Source: Acidobacteriota bacterium (GTDB lineage Bacteria > Acidobacteriota > Vicinamibacteria > Vicinamibacterales > CAVVIG01). From it: a stretch of 64,000 bases of DNA. The translations under genes were made by a program, and so were the position numbers. The notes beneath the pieces are model-generated. The model saw only the letters and a list, made by a program, of their open reading frames with translations. It made no database searches and was not told where the DNA came from. The DNA is taken from contig QHWB01000035.1 of the NCBI GenBank assembly GCA_003222395.1, forward strand, positions 186,001 to 250,000, written 5' to 3'. This document shows, piece after piece, positions 17,891-27,187 of this stretch; position 1 is the first letter of the stretch, and each line of letters starts with the position of its first letter.

Positions 17891-18642
17891 ACCACACCTC
17901 GAGCGGATGTACAACTTCCCATCGCAGCCATCGAGCTGAATTTCACCGCGCCGTGACCGGTAAGCAGTCGAAGAAGCTCGTCGAGCAACGTCCGATCCTC
18001 GCGCGTCATCACCGCGTGATGGAGCATCAATCCGACCGGCGCGGAGGCAGCGCGAAGGCGGGCGGCGATCGCGTCGCCCCACGCATCGGGGCCAGCCGCC
18101 ACGCCGCGTCGTCCGGTCCAGTCGAGATGAATGGGGAGCTCGCGGATCCCGTCGAAGCCAAACGTCTCCGCGTCCGCGTCGCGAGAGAGCATCTCGAATC
18201 CGAGCGCAGCCAGGCACGCGGCCGTCACGGCGGTGCAGCGATTCCACGGCGGCGTGAAAATCGGATCGACGGCCGCTCCCAATAGAGCGTGCAGGCGTCG
18301 CTGTCCGGCATGGATGTCGTCCCATTGTTCGGCGACCGACCGCGACCGACCGAACTCGCTCTTCCGGCCCGCGGCCTCGTGGTTGACGTGGGTTCGGCCG
18401 TGCTGATGGACGGCGACGAGCTCGCCGCACATGGTGAGTTGCCACAGCTCGCGCGCCAGCGCCGCGTCGACGGCGTCCGGAATGACGGCGAGATCGACCG
18501 GCACGCCGTGGCGCCGCGTCACGTCGAGCAGACGATACAGACGCTCGTTGTTCCAGCCGCCGTCGTCGTCGCGGATGAACATCGCGATCGGCGATGTGCG
18601 CTGATCGAGGGCCGCGCGGACCGGATCAAGCCAGGCCGTCAT
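17887..18642 (-). CDS. Polysaccharide deacetylase-like protein
   Basis: A 251-residue NodB-fold protein. The first motif is AMFIRDDDGGWNNERLYRLL with clustered aspartates. The metal-site region is VAVHQHGRTHVNHE, and PIFTPPWNRCT resembles the third motif of the family. LPIHLDW and VGLMLHHAVM supply the late histidines. No signal peptide is seen, so a cytoplasmic or inner-leaflet action on a glycan precursor is likelier than cell-wall work. It overlaps the upstream glycosyltransferase by 4 nt (ATGA) and the receptor gene by 4 nt (GTGA). De-N-acetylation of a sugar in the product is the expected chemistry. Confidence 0.83.
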   Translation of the reverse strand: MTAWLDPVRAALDQRTSPIAMFIRDDDGGWNNERLYRLLDVTRRHGVPVDLAVIPDAVDAALARELWQLTMCGELVAVHQHGRTHVNHEAAGRKSEFGRSRSVAEQWDDIHAGQRRLHALLGAAVDPIFTPPWNRCTAVTAACLAALGFEMLSRDADAETFGFDGIRELPIHLDWTGRRGVAAGPDAWGDAIAARLRAASAPVGLMLHHAVMTREDRTLLDELLRLLTGHGAVKFSSMAAMGSCTSARGVV

Positions 18643-19841
18643 ACGTGGGGCGGCCCTTCCAGGGACGCCGACGCGGGCCTGAAAGGCCCGCGCCACTTTT
18701 CCTCGAGCGCGACGCGCAGCATGGTGCTGGTGCGTTCGGCGCCGTTCATATCGAGCTCCGTCGGGGCCGGCGAGAAGCGCATGACGTCGCGAATCGCCTC
18801 CGCGAGCGCACCGCTCTCGAGCGACCCGCGGAACATACGGACCGCATTGAGCCGCTCGAGCCGCTGCGCGCGGTCGGTTTGCTCGCTGTCGCCGTTGTCG
18901 TTGAACGGCACGACCAGCGCCGGCACGGCCGCGCGAACGATGTCGAGCGCGGTGTTGTAGCCGCACTGGCTGACGGACACAGCGGCGCGGCGCATCGCTT
19001 CGCACAGATCCGCAACGGTGCGCCACACGTCGATCGATTGGCGGCGTCCGGCCGCTTCCCGCACGCGCGCGTACGCGTCGTCGGGACACAAGGGGCCGGC
19101 GACGATCGTCATCGGCGGCGCGGTCGATCCGAGGCGATCGTGCGCGTCGATCGCACACAGATACAGGCGCTCGGCGAAGCGGCCGCCACCGCCCGACACG
19201 AGGATGCCGTCTCCGTGCGCGATCGACACGCCGGCCGGCGCCCCGGGAACGACGAAGCCGGTGTGGCAGACCGGCTTCGTCAAACGGTGCGTCGGCCGAA
19301 ACGTCTCGTCGAGGGTCGCGAATCGAGGGTCCGTGTGGACGAGCACGAGGTCGAAGTACGCATCGACGAGCTCGCGCGCCCGGTCGTCGTGCTTCTGCTG
19401 GTCCGCGCCTCGGCCGACGAGCAGATCGCGCACGCTGGTCGCGACGATCGGCCGCGGCGATCGCCGCGTCTCGTCGAGCAGGGCAATCAACTCCTCCTTG
19501 AATTTGCGGCGGCCGAACGGAAACAACTCGATGACGACGACCGCCGGTCGAACCTGCAGGTACGTTTGAACGAGAAGACGCGTGCGTTCACGGCGGACGT
19601 CTTCGAGCGAGTCGGCGCCGTTCAACACGACGATCTCTCCGTCGGCATCCTGCGCGAGCGGCGGAAGCTCGATGACGTCGATGCCCTTCGGCGGTGCGAG
19701 GCCGCCGGGCGGCGCGCCGCCGCTGACGAGGATGACCCAGAATTCCGACGACAGCCGTTCGGCGAGCGCCCAGCAGCGCTTCAGATGTCCGAGCCCGAGA
19801 GAATGCTGACAGTAGAGCAACAGCGTGGGCCGCGGCTTCAT
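18639..19841 (-). CDS. Glycosyltransferase, COG4671/MurG-like fold, copy 2
   Basis: A 400-residue GT-B type glycosyltransferase. The N-terminal Rossmann half starts PTLLLYCQHSLGLGHLKRCW, nearly the same opening as the first gene of this operon (VLLYSHDTFGLGNIRRTLLL). The C-terminal half has ILVSGGGGRFAERLY and the sugar-nucleotide site VSVSQCGYNTALDIVRAAVP. I start at ATG 19839-19841 because it overlaps the upstream stop by 4 nt. The last residues (KWRGPFRPASASLEG) are encoded by a family-1-like hairpin at 18671-18693, so the tail was probably rewritten by a repeat. Donor and acceptor unknown. Confidence 0.85.
   Translation of the reverse strand: MKPRPTLLLYCQHSLGLGHLKRCWALAERLSSEFWVILVSGGAPPGGLAPPKGIDVIELPPLAQDADGEIVVLNGADSLEDVRRERTRLLVQTYLQVRPAVVVIELFPFGRRKFKEELIALLDETRRSPRPIVATSVRDLLVGRGADQQKHDDRARELVDAYFDLVLVHTDPRFATLDETFRPTHRLTKPVCHTGFVVPGAPAGVSIAHGDGILVSGGGGRFAERLYLCAIDAHDRLGSTAPPMTIVAGPLCPDDAYARVREAAGRRQSIDVWRTVADLCEAMRRAAVSVSQCGYNTALDIVRAAVPALVVPFNDNGDSEQTDRAQRLERLNAVRMFRGSLESGALAEAIRDVMRFSPAPTELDMNGAERTSTMLRVALEEKWRGPFRPASASLEGPPHV
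18671..18693 (-). repeat. Family-1-like hairpin inside the end of a glycosyltransferase gene
   Basis: On the minus strand the stretch reads GCGGGCCT-TTC-AGGCCCGC, a perfect 8-bp stem with the TTC loop of family 1. The GA/GA internal mismatch seen in ordinary family-1 copies is here GG/CC, that is, fully paired. It lies in frame and encodes part of the C-terminal tail of the glycosyltransferase. Confidence 0.7.
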
Positions 19842-21133
19842 TGGATTTCCACCGGAAAATCGAGCAGCCGTTCGGAGGTCGAGAGGAGCGCCGGCAAGTG
19901 CTCGAGGCCGAGCGGCCGGATGCGCGTCACGGCGCGCGTGGCGCGCTCGACGAGCAGCGCCGCAGCCGTGTGCCACTGGATTGAGGAGGTCGCCGGCAAA
20001 CGGCGAACCGCCTCGTAGCCCCCGAAGAATGCCTGGACGCGGACGCGGTATGCCTCACGCGAGAGCCGGCCTGTTTCGCGGCGGTACACGAGGCTCGCGA
20101 GCAGACTGCCGATGTCGGCCGCCGCCGCGCCGAGAGCGACGTCCTCGACGTCGATCAAGGTCACACGATCCCCGCACACGATCGCGTTCTTCGGATGCAG
20201 ATCGCCGTGCAGGCACACGGCCCCGGCGTCAGGCACGGCGGCGGCGATGAGCCGGGCGGCCAGATGCTCCACTGCATTCGACACGTCGGGACGGATCGTG
20301 CGGATGATCGCGGCGTCGTCTCGAAGATGCGCCGGCGAAAAGCGATCGAGCGGCGGCGCGTGCGGCACCGAAAGACGGTGAAACGCCGCGACGGCGGCGC
20401 CGAACCGTTCGAGATCGGCAATCTCGACAATCTCGTCGTCGGCCGCCGTTTCGGCCATTCGTCTGCCGTGGACCGCTTCGAGCCAGAGGGTTCTGTGCGC
20501 CGCCGAATATTCGAGCGCGCAGGGCAGCCGCAGCCGCGGATCGCGCGGATCCAACCGCGCGTGCAGGCTCGCGTACGTGTCGTAGTCGCGCGAGGCCTGC
20601 TGCGCCGCCGCGACCTTCGCGTACGCGAGGGGGATCCCGTCGACGCCTTCGCAGACGAGCGTCGCCGATTTCTCAGGTGCGTACGCGACGAGCCGTCGGC
20701 GAATCTCGCGTCCGGTCTCGACGCCCGGCACCGGCGTTGCCGGATCGAGCACCGCGGCGAGCGTATGGATCTTGCGATCGTTCGGCACGACCCAAAATAC
20801 GGACCCGAGGTCGTCGGCCAGTGCGACACCGCTGAGCGGTCCCACGTTGCGCGCGCTGCCGAGCGAGCGCTGATACGCATCGAGGCTTTTCGCCCCGCGG
20901 AACATCCGCGCGGCGACGGTGTAGAACGCGCCATCCGTCTCGATACGAAACTGCGCGCGCAGGCTTCGCCCGACCTGGTAGTTCACGCGGATCAGCGAGC
21001 ACGAGTCGATCCGCACGAGCGCTGCCGCGCCGAGCCGCGACAGAACCGGTCGCATCGATGCGGCGTCGAGCAGGATGTCGCGGTGCGGCAGCGCCTGATC
21101 GGGCGCGAGAGCGGTTGATGTCGGCGCGATCAT
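19838..21133 (-). CDS. APH-fold phosphotransferase (aminoglycoside phosphotransferase family)
   Basis: A 431-residue kinase-like protein. The Brenner catalytic motif is VCLHGDLHPKNAIV (about residues 320-333) and the metal-binding acidic motif is LIDVEDVALGAAAADIG, both classical for APH/choline kinase folds. The N-terminal lobe is about 150 residues longer than in drug-modifying enzymes. It starts at ATG 21131-21133, overlapping the heparinase stop by 4 nt, and its stop overlaps the next glycosyltransferase by 4 nt. In this setting it more likely phosphorylates a sugar or glycan precursor than an antibiotic, although self-protection against a glycosylated product cannot be excluded. Confidence 0.83.
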   Translation of the reverse strand: MIAPTSTALAPDQALPHRDILLDAASMRPVLSRLGAAALVRIDSCSLIRVNYQVGRSLRAQFRIETDGAFYTVAARMFRGAKSLDAYQRSLGSARNVGPLSGVALADDLGSVFWVVPNDRKIHTLAAVLDPATPVPGVETGREIRRRLVAYAPEKSATLVCEGVDGIPLAYAKVAAAQQASRDYDTYASLHARLDPRDPRLRLPCALEYSAAHRTLWLEAVHGRRMAETAADDEIVEIADLERFGAAVAAFHRLSVPHAPPLDRFSPAHLRDDAAIIRTIRPDVSNAVEHLAARLIAAAVPDAGAVCLHGDLHPKNAIVCGDRVTLIDVEDVALGAAAADIGSLLASLVYRRETGRLSREAYRVRVQAFFGGYEAVRRLPATSSIQWHTAAALLVERATRAVTRIRPLGLEHLPALLSTSERLLDFPVEIQ

Positions 21134-23052
21134 CGATCCGCTCCCTCGCTCGCGGTCGGGCCGCCGAGCACAACGTCCACGACGTCGGCCGACGTCAGCA
21201 TGACTTCCTGCGGTGAGCTCGCGCTGGAACATCGAGTCCAGGACGCAATCGCGACGCCCGCGCCGCCACCAATCGGCCGCGCCGTGCCGTCGAGCGTCCA
21301 CGCAATCCGATCGTGAATGCCGCGATTCGACCCGCACGTGACGTCGGCGACCGCAAGCGGCGCATCGAACCGAACGTGGAGATCGGGCGGCGGCTCGCTG
21401 TCCGGGCCCACCGGCGCGACCAGCGTGACGAACCGTGTGCGGCCGGCGCCGTCGCGCCTGAACGAGACGACCGGCGCGGCGCGCTTGACGCCGTACTCCG
21501 CCGATACCCACCCGGATTCGACGCGCGCGTTTGCGTCGCCGGCGAAGATCAGCGAGACCCGCGGCGTGAGCGCCCGCCAGCCAGTCGGTGTGATGTCCAG
21601 CGCGATGATCCGCTGGTCCGACGTGAGATGAAATCGAAGGTCATAGCGATGAACGCCGTCGGCGTCGAGCTCGTCTTCGATCAACCAGTATTCGTTGGCA
21701 ACGAACAGAATCCGACGCCGGTGGATCACGCCGTACAGCGGTGACTCGACCTCGCCCCACAGCAGATCCAGCGCGGCTCCGGTCGCCCGTTGACGCAGCC
21801 GCGCGCGCGCCACGTCGCCCTTTGGTTTTCCACGGCGATACGGCGTCTGGTCGAGACCGTCGACTGTGACCGTGTTGTGCGCCGCGGTCGTTTTGAACCA
21901 CCGTCGCCAATGCGGCGGATCGTCGCAGTACGTGTAGCGCCCCGGATCGATCACCAACGGCGCATCTTGCGCCGCAATCTCGACGTTGAGCGCGTCGTAG
22001 TGTCCATGTCCGCCGTCGCCAATCGCACCGCAGTCGAAGATCAGGTACCGCTCGTCCGTGATCGCGCGCGTATCGCCACCCCATCCGCTTCGCTGGATGA
22101 AGTACCCGCCGTCGGGAAAGCTCGCCGAGGTCGATCGAGGCCGCTCGCCGCGGCGGCCGCGCGTCGCGACGTACGTGAAGTCCGTCCGTTGGAACAGCTC
22201 GCCCGCGGCTTCGAGCAAGTCCAGATAGCTCCCGCTGTCGCTGTCCGACAATGCGGGGATCGAGCCGTCCGGCCTGTGGCAGTGAAGAGAGAACGCGCAG
22301 GCGCGCTCGACGCGGGCGTCAAAGCCGCCCGGCAGCGACATGCCAAATCGCCGTGCGTTCACCAGCAGGCCGACGAACGATCGCAGCACGACGTGGTGGT
22401 AATGCGTCGATCGCTCTCGCTGAACGCCGTCGGGCAGCACGTCGGCGACGAGATTCTCGTAAAGAGCGTCGACCGCGAATCGCAGAAGGCCCCGGTCGAC
22501 GTCGATGTCGGGCAGCGCGAGCGCCGCGATGAACAACGCATACAGCTCGAGCGTGCGGTGGTTGCGTTCGCGCGTGAGATGTTGCCGGAGATATGCGACC
22601 TGCGCCTGAAGGCTGGCAGCGACGCGCGCCTCGAAACCCGCCCCGCTCGATTCGAGATCGACGCAGTCGGCGAAGCGGCTCCATGCGTACACCCAGTTCT
22701 GGATGCGACGGCCGATCACGTCGCTCGGATCGTGGTCGATCGGGACCTGCGCAATCCACGAATCGACGAGCCGCTGCCATGCGACCGCGTACTTGCCGTG
22801 ACCTGTCTCTTCGGTGGCTGTCGCGAGATCGAGGCCGTAATAGAACTTGCTCCATTCGAGCCGCCACTCACGATCGGCGGGAAGCATCGCCCCGATCCAG
22901 TCCGGCTCGGCGCCGAGCTCGATCGTCCTGCCCTGAATTGGAAAGCGTCCGGAGACGATCTCGTCGGCCACCGCGCGGCTGCGGTATTTGTGCTCGAACA
23001 CGCAGAACACGCGGCGCGGCGCGGCCGTGGCCACCGACGATTCACGCACCAT
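21130..23052 (-). CDS. Heparinase II/III-family protein
   Basis: A 640-residue protein with the two-domain plan of heparinase II/III lyases: an N-terminal alpha/alpha toroid (to about 340, with RNHRTLELYALFIAALALPD and RSTHYHHVVLRSFVGLLVN) and a C-terminal beta-sheet domain (GAIGDGGHGHYDALNVEIAA, AAHNTVTVDGLDQTPY). The HGHYD segment and THYHH match the conserved His/Tyr positions of the family. No signal peptide is evident, unusual for a lyase that acts on extracellular polymers. Relatives inside biosynthetic operons may process polymer before export. It overlaps the ABC gene by 11 nt and the kinase gene by 4 nt. Confidence 0.87.
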   Translation of the reverse strand: MVRESSVATAAPRRVFCVFEHKYRSRAVADEIVSGRFPIQGRTIELGAEPDWIGAMLPADREWRLEWSKFYYGLDLATATEETGHGKYAVAWQRLVDSWIAQVPIDHDPSDVIGRRIQNWVYAWSRFADCVDLESSGAGFEARVAASLQAQVAYLRQHLTRERNHRTLELYALFIAALALPDIDVDRGLLRFAVDALYENLVADVLPDGVQRERSTHYHHVVLRSFVGLLVNARRFGMSLPGGFDARVERACAFSLHCHRPDGSIPALSDSDSGSYLDLLEAAGELFQRTDFTYVATRGRRGERPRSTSASFPDGGYFIQRSGWGGDTRAITDERYLIFDCGAIGDGGHGHYDALNVEIAAQDAPLVIDPGRYTYCDDPPHWRRWFKTTAAHNTVTVDGLDQTPYRRGKPKGDVARARLRQRATGAALDLLWGEVESPLYGVIHRRRILFVANEYWLIEDELDADGVHRYDLRFHLTSDQRIIALDITPTGWRALTPRVSLIFAGDANARVESGWVSAEYGVKRAAPVVSFRRDGAGRTRFVTLVAPVGPDSEPPPDLHVRFDAPLAVADVTCGSNRGIHDRIAWTLDGTARPIGGGAGVAIASWTRCSSASSPQEVMLTSADVVDVVLGGPTASEGADR

Positions 23053-24817
23053 GCGCCCCCTGTCCAGCGACCAGGCGAAGACCGGCGCCGCAGGCGACGA
23101 GCCGGCCGTCTTCGAGCCGGTAGACGACGTCCGCGTGGTCGAACAGCGACAACCGGTGCGTGATCGCGAGGCACGTGCGACCCTCGCGCATCCGCCCGAG
23201 CGCTGACGCGATCACCGCCTCCGAGTCGGCGTCGACATTCGACGTCGGCTCGTCGAGCAGCAGGATCGGCCGATCGAGCAGCAGCGCGCGGGCGAGCGAC
23301 AGCCGCTGGCGTTGGCCGCCCGAAAGGTTCACACCGTCTTCACCGAGCATCGCGTCGAGCGTTCCGGGAATCGCGCGGACGAAATCCTCCATCGCGACGA
23401 ACGCGAGCGCCTTCCAGACGTCCTTGTCGGCCAGCTTTTCGCCCGTCGGCGTCAACGCCTCCCGCAGAGAACCGGCGAACAGATGCGTGTCCTGCGCCAT
23501 CAACGCGATCTGCTGCCGAAGCGATCGGACGGTGATGGATGGCAGCGGGCGCCCGTCGAGGAGGATTTGGCCCGACGTCGGATCGAACAACCGCACGAGG
23601 AGGCTGAGCAGCGTGCTCTTGCCGGCGCCGCTCGCGCCGACGAGCACCGCCAGCTCTCCGGGCACGAGCTTCAGATTCACTCCACGCAGGACCGGCGCAT
23701 GCCGCCGCCCCGCGTACTCGAAGCACACATCGCGCAGTTCGAGCAGTCCGCGCGATCGATCGATGGCGACCGCGTCCGGTCGGTCGTGAATCGCGGGACG
23801 CTGCTCGAGCAGCGCGAGCAGGCGCTCGCCGGCCGCCATGCCCTTCGATGTCGTTTCCGCGAGATCGTTGAGCCGCTCGACCGGCTTGAGCAGTTGTGTG
23901 AGATAGGACGCGAGCACCGTGAGCGCGCCGAGCGTCAACTGTCCTTTCAACACCAGCAGCGCGCCGCCCGCAATCAGGAGCGCGGTCGCGACGCCGTGCG
24001 CGAGGCGGATCGTTCGCTCCATCTGCGCGGCCACGCGCGTCTCCGCGACTCCCGCTTCGAGGCTGTTCGCGTTCAGGCGGCGGAATCGCTCCCGGGCGTG
24101 ATCGTTTCCGCCGAGCGCCTGAATCACCGGTAGACCGCGAACGATTTCCTGCGCGAGCGCGGCAACCTCGCCTTCGCGCCGCCGCCGCTCCCTCGACGCG
24201 CGGCCCAGGCGCGCACCGTACACCCGAACGATCGCCGCCAGCGCCGGGAGCAGCACGACCGCAAACACGGCGAGCGCCGGCTGCAGCCACAGCATCAGCG
24301 CGAGCGTCGCCGCCGTCGTCAGCACCGATTCCACGATCGTGGGAACCGTCCGCGCCTGGAACCTCACGAACTGATCGACGTCGCCGACGAGGCGAAGTGC
24401 CAGCTCGCCGCTGCGGTGGGTGGTCCGGATCGTCGGCGGGAGCAGCTGCAGGTGCACGAGCATCCGATCGCGCACCTCGACGTTCAGCCGCTCCCGGAAC
24501 CGCGCGCTGCGGCTCGCGTGCTGCAGCTCGACGAGCGCGCGCAGCGCGGCGATGCCGACGATCGCCGCCGCCATCGCGATCACGAGCGCTTCCGGAGAGG
24601 CATTGCCAAGGCCAACGGCGCCAAGCGCGCCAGGCAGCCGTCGCCGCGACAGCACGTTGTCGATGATCACCTTCAGCGGCCACGGCGCGGCGAGGCCGAG
24701 CACGACGCCGGCAACGCGAAACGCGTACGCCGACGCGAGCAGCCGCCGGTGCTCGAGCGCAATCGGCGCCGACCAGCGCATCACGTCGCGCCACGTGCGT
24801 CCGGTGCGCCGGGTCAC
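23042..24817 (-). CDS. ABC exporter with fused membrane and ATPase domains
   Basis: A 591-residue half-transporter of the MsbA/exporter type, working as a dimer. An N-terminal membrane domain with about six segments (LKVIIDNVLS .. GVATALLIAGGALLVLKGQL) occupies residues 1-330. The ATPase has Walker A VGASGAGKSTLLSLL, the Q-loop QQIALMAQDTHLFAGSLREAL, the signature NLSGGQRQRLSLARALLLDR and Walker B ILLLDEPTSNVDADS, followed by the H-loop AITHRLS. I start at GTG 24815-24817, which overlaps the upstream stop as GTGA and has CAGGAGAG before it. Presumed to move the glycan or its lipid-linked precursor across the inner membrane. Confidence 0.92.
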   Translation of the reverse strand: MTRRTGRTWRDVMRWSAPIALEHRRLLASAYAFRVAGVVLGLAAPWPLKVIIDNVLSRRRLPGALGAVGLGNASPEALVIAMAAAIVGIAALRALVELQHASRSARFRERLNVEVRDRMLVHLQLLPPTIRTTHRSGELALRLVGDVDQFVRFQARTVPTIVESVLTTAATLALMLWLQPALAVFAVVLLPALAAIVRVYGARLGRASRERRRREGEVAALAQEIVRGLPVIQALGGNDHARERFRRLNANSLEAGVAETRVAAQMERTIRLAHGVATALLIAGGALLVLKGQLTLGALTVLASYLTQLLKPVERLNDLAETTSKGMAAGERLLALLEQRPAIHDRPDAVAIDRSRGLLELRDVCFEYAGRRHAPVLRGVNLKLVPGELAVLVGASGAGKSTLLSLLVRLFDPTSGQILLDGRPLPSITVRSLRQQIALMAQDTHLFAGSLREALTPTGEKLADKDVWKALAFVAMEDFVRAIPGTLDAMLGEDGVNLSGGQRQRLSLARALLLDRPILLLDEPTSNVDADSEAVIASALGRMREGRTCLAITHRLSLFDHADVVYRLEDGRLVACGAGLRLVAGQGAHGA

Positions 24818-26121
24818 GCGACTCTCCTGAACAGCGTGAAAAGCTCGCCGATCAGCCGATCGCCGTCGAATCGCTCCGCGACGACCGAACGCGCGTTGAC
24901 CGCGAGGCGCGCCGCAAGGCCGGCATCGCGATGGATCCGAAGCAGCGCGTCGGCCACGCCGCGTACGTCGCCGGGCGCGACCAGCAGGCCGTTGACGCCG
25001 TGCTCGACGAGCTCTGGAATTCCGCTCACGTTCGTCGTGACGACCGGCAGACCGCTGGCCATCGCTTCGACGAGCACGTTCGGAATGCCGTCGCGATCGC
25101 CGTCGTCGCTGACGCGGCACGGGAGGCAGAACGCGGTCGCGGTGCGGTACGCGCGCAGCAGGTCGTCCTGCGACATCGGACCGTGCAGGGCCACGCGACG
25201 ATCGAGCCCGCGGGAACGAATCATCGCCGCGATTTCGTCCGTCTGGTCGTCCATCTCTCCGATGATCGACGCCTCCAGCGCAACGCCGCGCCCGACCAGG
25301 TCCGCACACGCTGCGACGAGCACGTCGAAGCCTTTCTTGTTCACGTGGCGACCGACGGCGACGATGCGGAGTACCTGCGACGGCGCACGGCGATCGATCG
25401 AGGCGAGCTCGCGTTTCATCAGGTTCGCGAATTCGGCGTTCAACCCGTGGTACACGCGAAACACGGGTGTATTGCCCGCGAACTGCTGAAGGAACGTACG
25501 GTTTGCTTCCGTGCACGTGACCGCGAAGCGCGCCGCGGCGAGCTTGCGCCGGAGCAGGCCGGCAGGATTGAGAGACGGCGTGTACAGGTCCTTCGCATGA
25601 GCGGTGAACGAGAACGTCCGGGCCGACATCATCGCCGCCAGCCATGCAACGGTCGCCGCACCGTGGCAGAAGTGAGCGTGCAGATGCCGCACCTCCGGCG
25701 AGTCGCGGAGGCGATCGGCCAGGGCGACCGCTTGCAGGAATTCCTTCGCGTACACCTTGCGCGGCGCGGACCAGACGCCGTCGCGGGCGCGCACGGCCTG
25801 CGCGAACGCGGCGAGCGCCGCCCGAACGACACCGCGCGGCCACCGGATCAGCGTTCTGCGAAGCGCCGGCAGGAACAGCGGAAGATGTGTGCGCAGCCAC
25901 CGATGGAGTGGCGTTCCGGAAACCGAAGCCGTCTGCGGCAGATACTCCGGCGCCGCGTGGATGCGGTCCACGATCGGGTGACGGAGTCCATCGTCTCCGG
26001 ACTTGATCACGAACAGTCGAAGTCGGAGTCCCGCCCGCTCGAGACGGTGGATCTCGCTTGCGATGAACAGCTCGGAGAGACGTGGATAGCCTTTGACGAC
26101 GTAGGCGACGTGCTCACGCAT
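24814..26121 (-). CDS. Glycosyltransferase family 4 type, copy 1
   Basis: A 435-residue GT-B glycosyltransferase starting at ATG 26119-26121 (MREHVAYVVKGYPRLSELFI). The opening KGYPRLSELFIASEI is typical of colanic-acid/exopolysaccharide transferases such as WcaL. The catalytic half has VAVGRHVNKKGFDVLVAACA and the donor-site ExxxxxxxxxE stretch VLVEAMASGLPVVTTNVSGIPELVEHG. It overlaps the neighbour by 8 nt upstream and the ABC exporter gene by 4 nt. Sugar donor and linkage cannot be told. Confidence 0.9.
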   Translation of the reverse strand: MREHVAYVVKGYPRLSELFIASEIHRLERAGLRLRLFVIKSGDDGLRHPIVDRIHAAPEYLPQTASVSGTPLHRWLRTHLPLFLPALRRTLIRWPRGVVRAALAAFAQAVRARDGVWSAPRKVYAKEFLQAVALADRLRDSPEVRHLHAHFCHGAATVAWLAAMMSARTFSFTAHAKDLYTPSLNPAGLLRRKLAAARFAVTCTEANRTFLQQFAGNTPVFRVYHGLNAEFANLMKRELASIDRRAPSQVLRIVAVGRHVNKKGFDVLVAACADLVGRGVALEASIIGEMDDQTDEIAAMIRSRGLDRRVALHGPMSQDDLLRAYRTATAFCLPCRVSDDGDRDGIPNVLVEAMASGLPVVTTNVSGIPELVEHGVNGLLVAPGDVRGVADALLRIHRDAGLAARLAVNARSVVAERFDGDRLIGELFTLFRRVA

Positions 26122-27187
26122 ACGCGTCTCCGAGCACCGACGCGAGCCTGCGCGTGCAGCACCGGTCGTCGAACTCGCGCAGCGCGACATGGCGGCCGGC
26201 CGCGCCGAGACGCTGACGCGCGTCGGGACTGGACGCCACCTCCGTCAGCGCCGCCGCCAGCGCCGGCGCGTCGGCGGTGGGCACGAGCAAACCCGTGACG
26301 CCATGACGGACGGCCGAACCGATGGCGCCCATGTCGGCCGCCACCACCGCCACGCCGCTCGCCATCGCCTCGAGGACGACGTTGGGCAGGCCGTCGCGAT
26401 CGCCGGCGCGATCGCAGACCGAGGGGATGACGACCACGTCTGCACGCGCATATTCGTACGGAAGCGCGTCGTGGGTCGCCGCGCCGCAGAACGTGACGTT
26501 GTCGGCGACGCCGAGCGCGCGCGCCTGCGCCTCGAGGCGATCGCCCTCCGGTCCTTCGCCGATGATGCGCAGGCGCCACGGCACCCGAAGCATCGACAGC
26601 GCGTCGAGCAGCACGTGAAACCCTTTCTTCTCCACCAGCCGTCCGACGGCAAGCATGTTCAGAACGCCGGTGGGCGATCGCCGTTCGCCGGTGAACCGCC
26701 GCACGTCGACGCCGTGCGGCACCAGATCGACGCGCGCGCCGCTGCCGTCGAACTCGGCGGCGACGTCGGCATTGCACGCGACGACGCAGGCGGCGCGGCG
26801 CGCCCGATCGTGCAGCTCCGTCCGATCGACTTTCCGCGCGTCACGGGCGTGCACGCTGAAGCCGAACGGCACGCCCAGCGCGCGCGCCAGATCGGACGCG
26901 ACAACGGCCGGGGTGTGCGCGAAGTACGCGTGCACGCCCGAGATCCGCGTCGCGTCGAGCCGCCGTCTGGCGTCGGCGGCCTGTTCCGCCGGCGGGCCCA
27001 ACAACTGGCGTACGCGGTGACGGAGGCTGCGTACTGCCGGCTGCGCCGGCCCGTCTTCACCCGGCTTCGTGCTGAACACTGCGGCGAGCATGCCCCGGTC
27101 GTCGAGCGCGGCGAGCTCTGCGAGAGCAAACGTTTCCGACCGGCGCGGAAAGCCGCTCACGATGACCGCGAGCCGGGGCGGCCTCAT
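26114..27187 (-). CDS. Glycosyltransferase family 4 type, copy 2
   Basis: A 357-residue GT-B glycosyltransferase, opening RLAVIVSGFPRRSETFALAE, the same SFP..SETF pattern as copy 1 but a shorter protein. The donor-binding half shows LAVGRLVEKKGFHVLLDAL and VVLEAMASGVAVVAADMGAI with a conserved Glu pair. It begins at ATG 27185-27187, overlapping the first gene's stop by 4 nt. The two family-4 enzymes are clearly paralogous and probably add successive sugars to the same chain. Confidence 0.9.
   Translation of the reverse strand: MRPPRLAVIVSGFPRRSETFALAELAALDDRGMLAAVFSTKPGEDGPAQPAVRSLRHRVRQLLGPPAEQAADARRRLDATRISGVHAYFAHTPAVVASDLARALGVPFGFSVHARDARKVDRTELHDRARRAACVVACNADVAAEFDGSGARVDLVPHGVDVRRFTGERRSPTGVLNMLAVGRLVEKKGFHVLLDALSMLRVPWRLRIIGEGPEGDRLEAQARALGVADNVTFCGAATHDALPYEYARADVVVIPSVCDRAGDRDGLPNVVLEAMASGVAVVAADMGAIGSAVRHGVTGLLVPTADAPALAAALTEVASSPDARQRLGAAGRHVALREFDDRCCTRRLASVLGDAYA

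Noticed and set aside
15569-17956. Very long antisense frame opposite the second TonB receptor
   Set aside because: Arg-rich composition typical of a shadow frame in GC-rich DNA.
15335-18445. Longer version of the second TonB receptor (1036 residues)
   Set aside because: The first 185 residues lie over the deacetylase gene and lack a signal peptide; GTG 17888-17890 opens a clean one.
19838-21133. Aminoglycoside resistance gene
   Set aside because: The APH fold is shared by many sugar and lipid kinases; the operon context favours glycan metabolism and there are no mobile-element marks around it.
23042-25900. A 952-residue frame joining the ABC exporter to a long basic N-terminus
   Set aside because: The extra N-terminal part is the glycosyltransferase gene read out of frame; the GTG at 24815-24817 has a good ribosome site and a 4-nt overlap.
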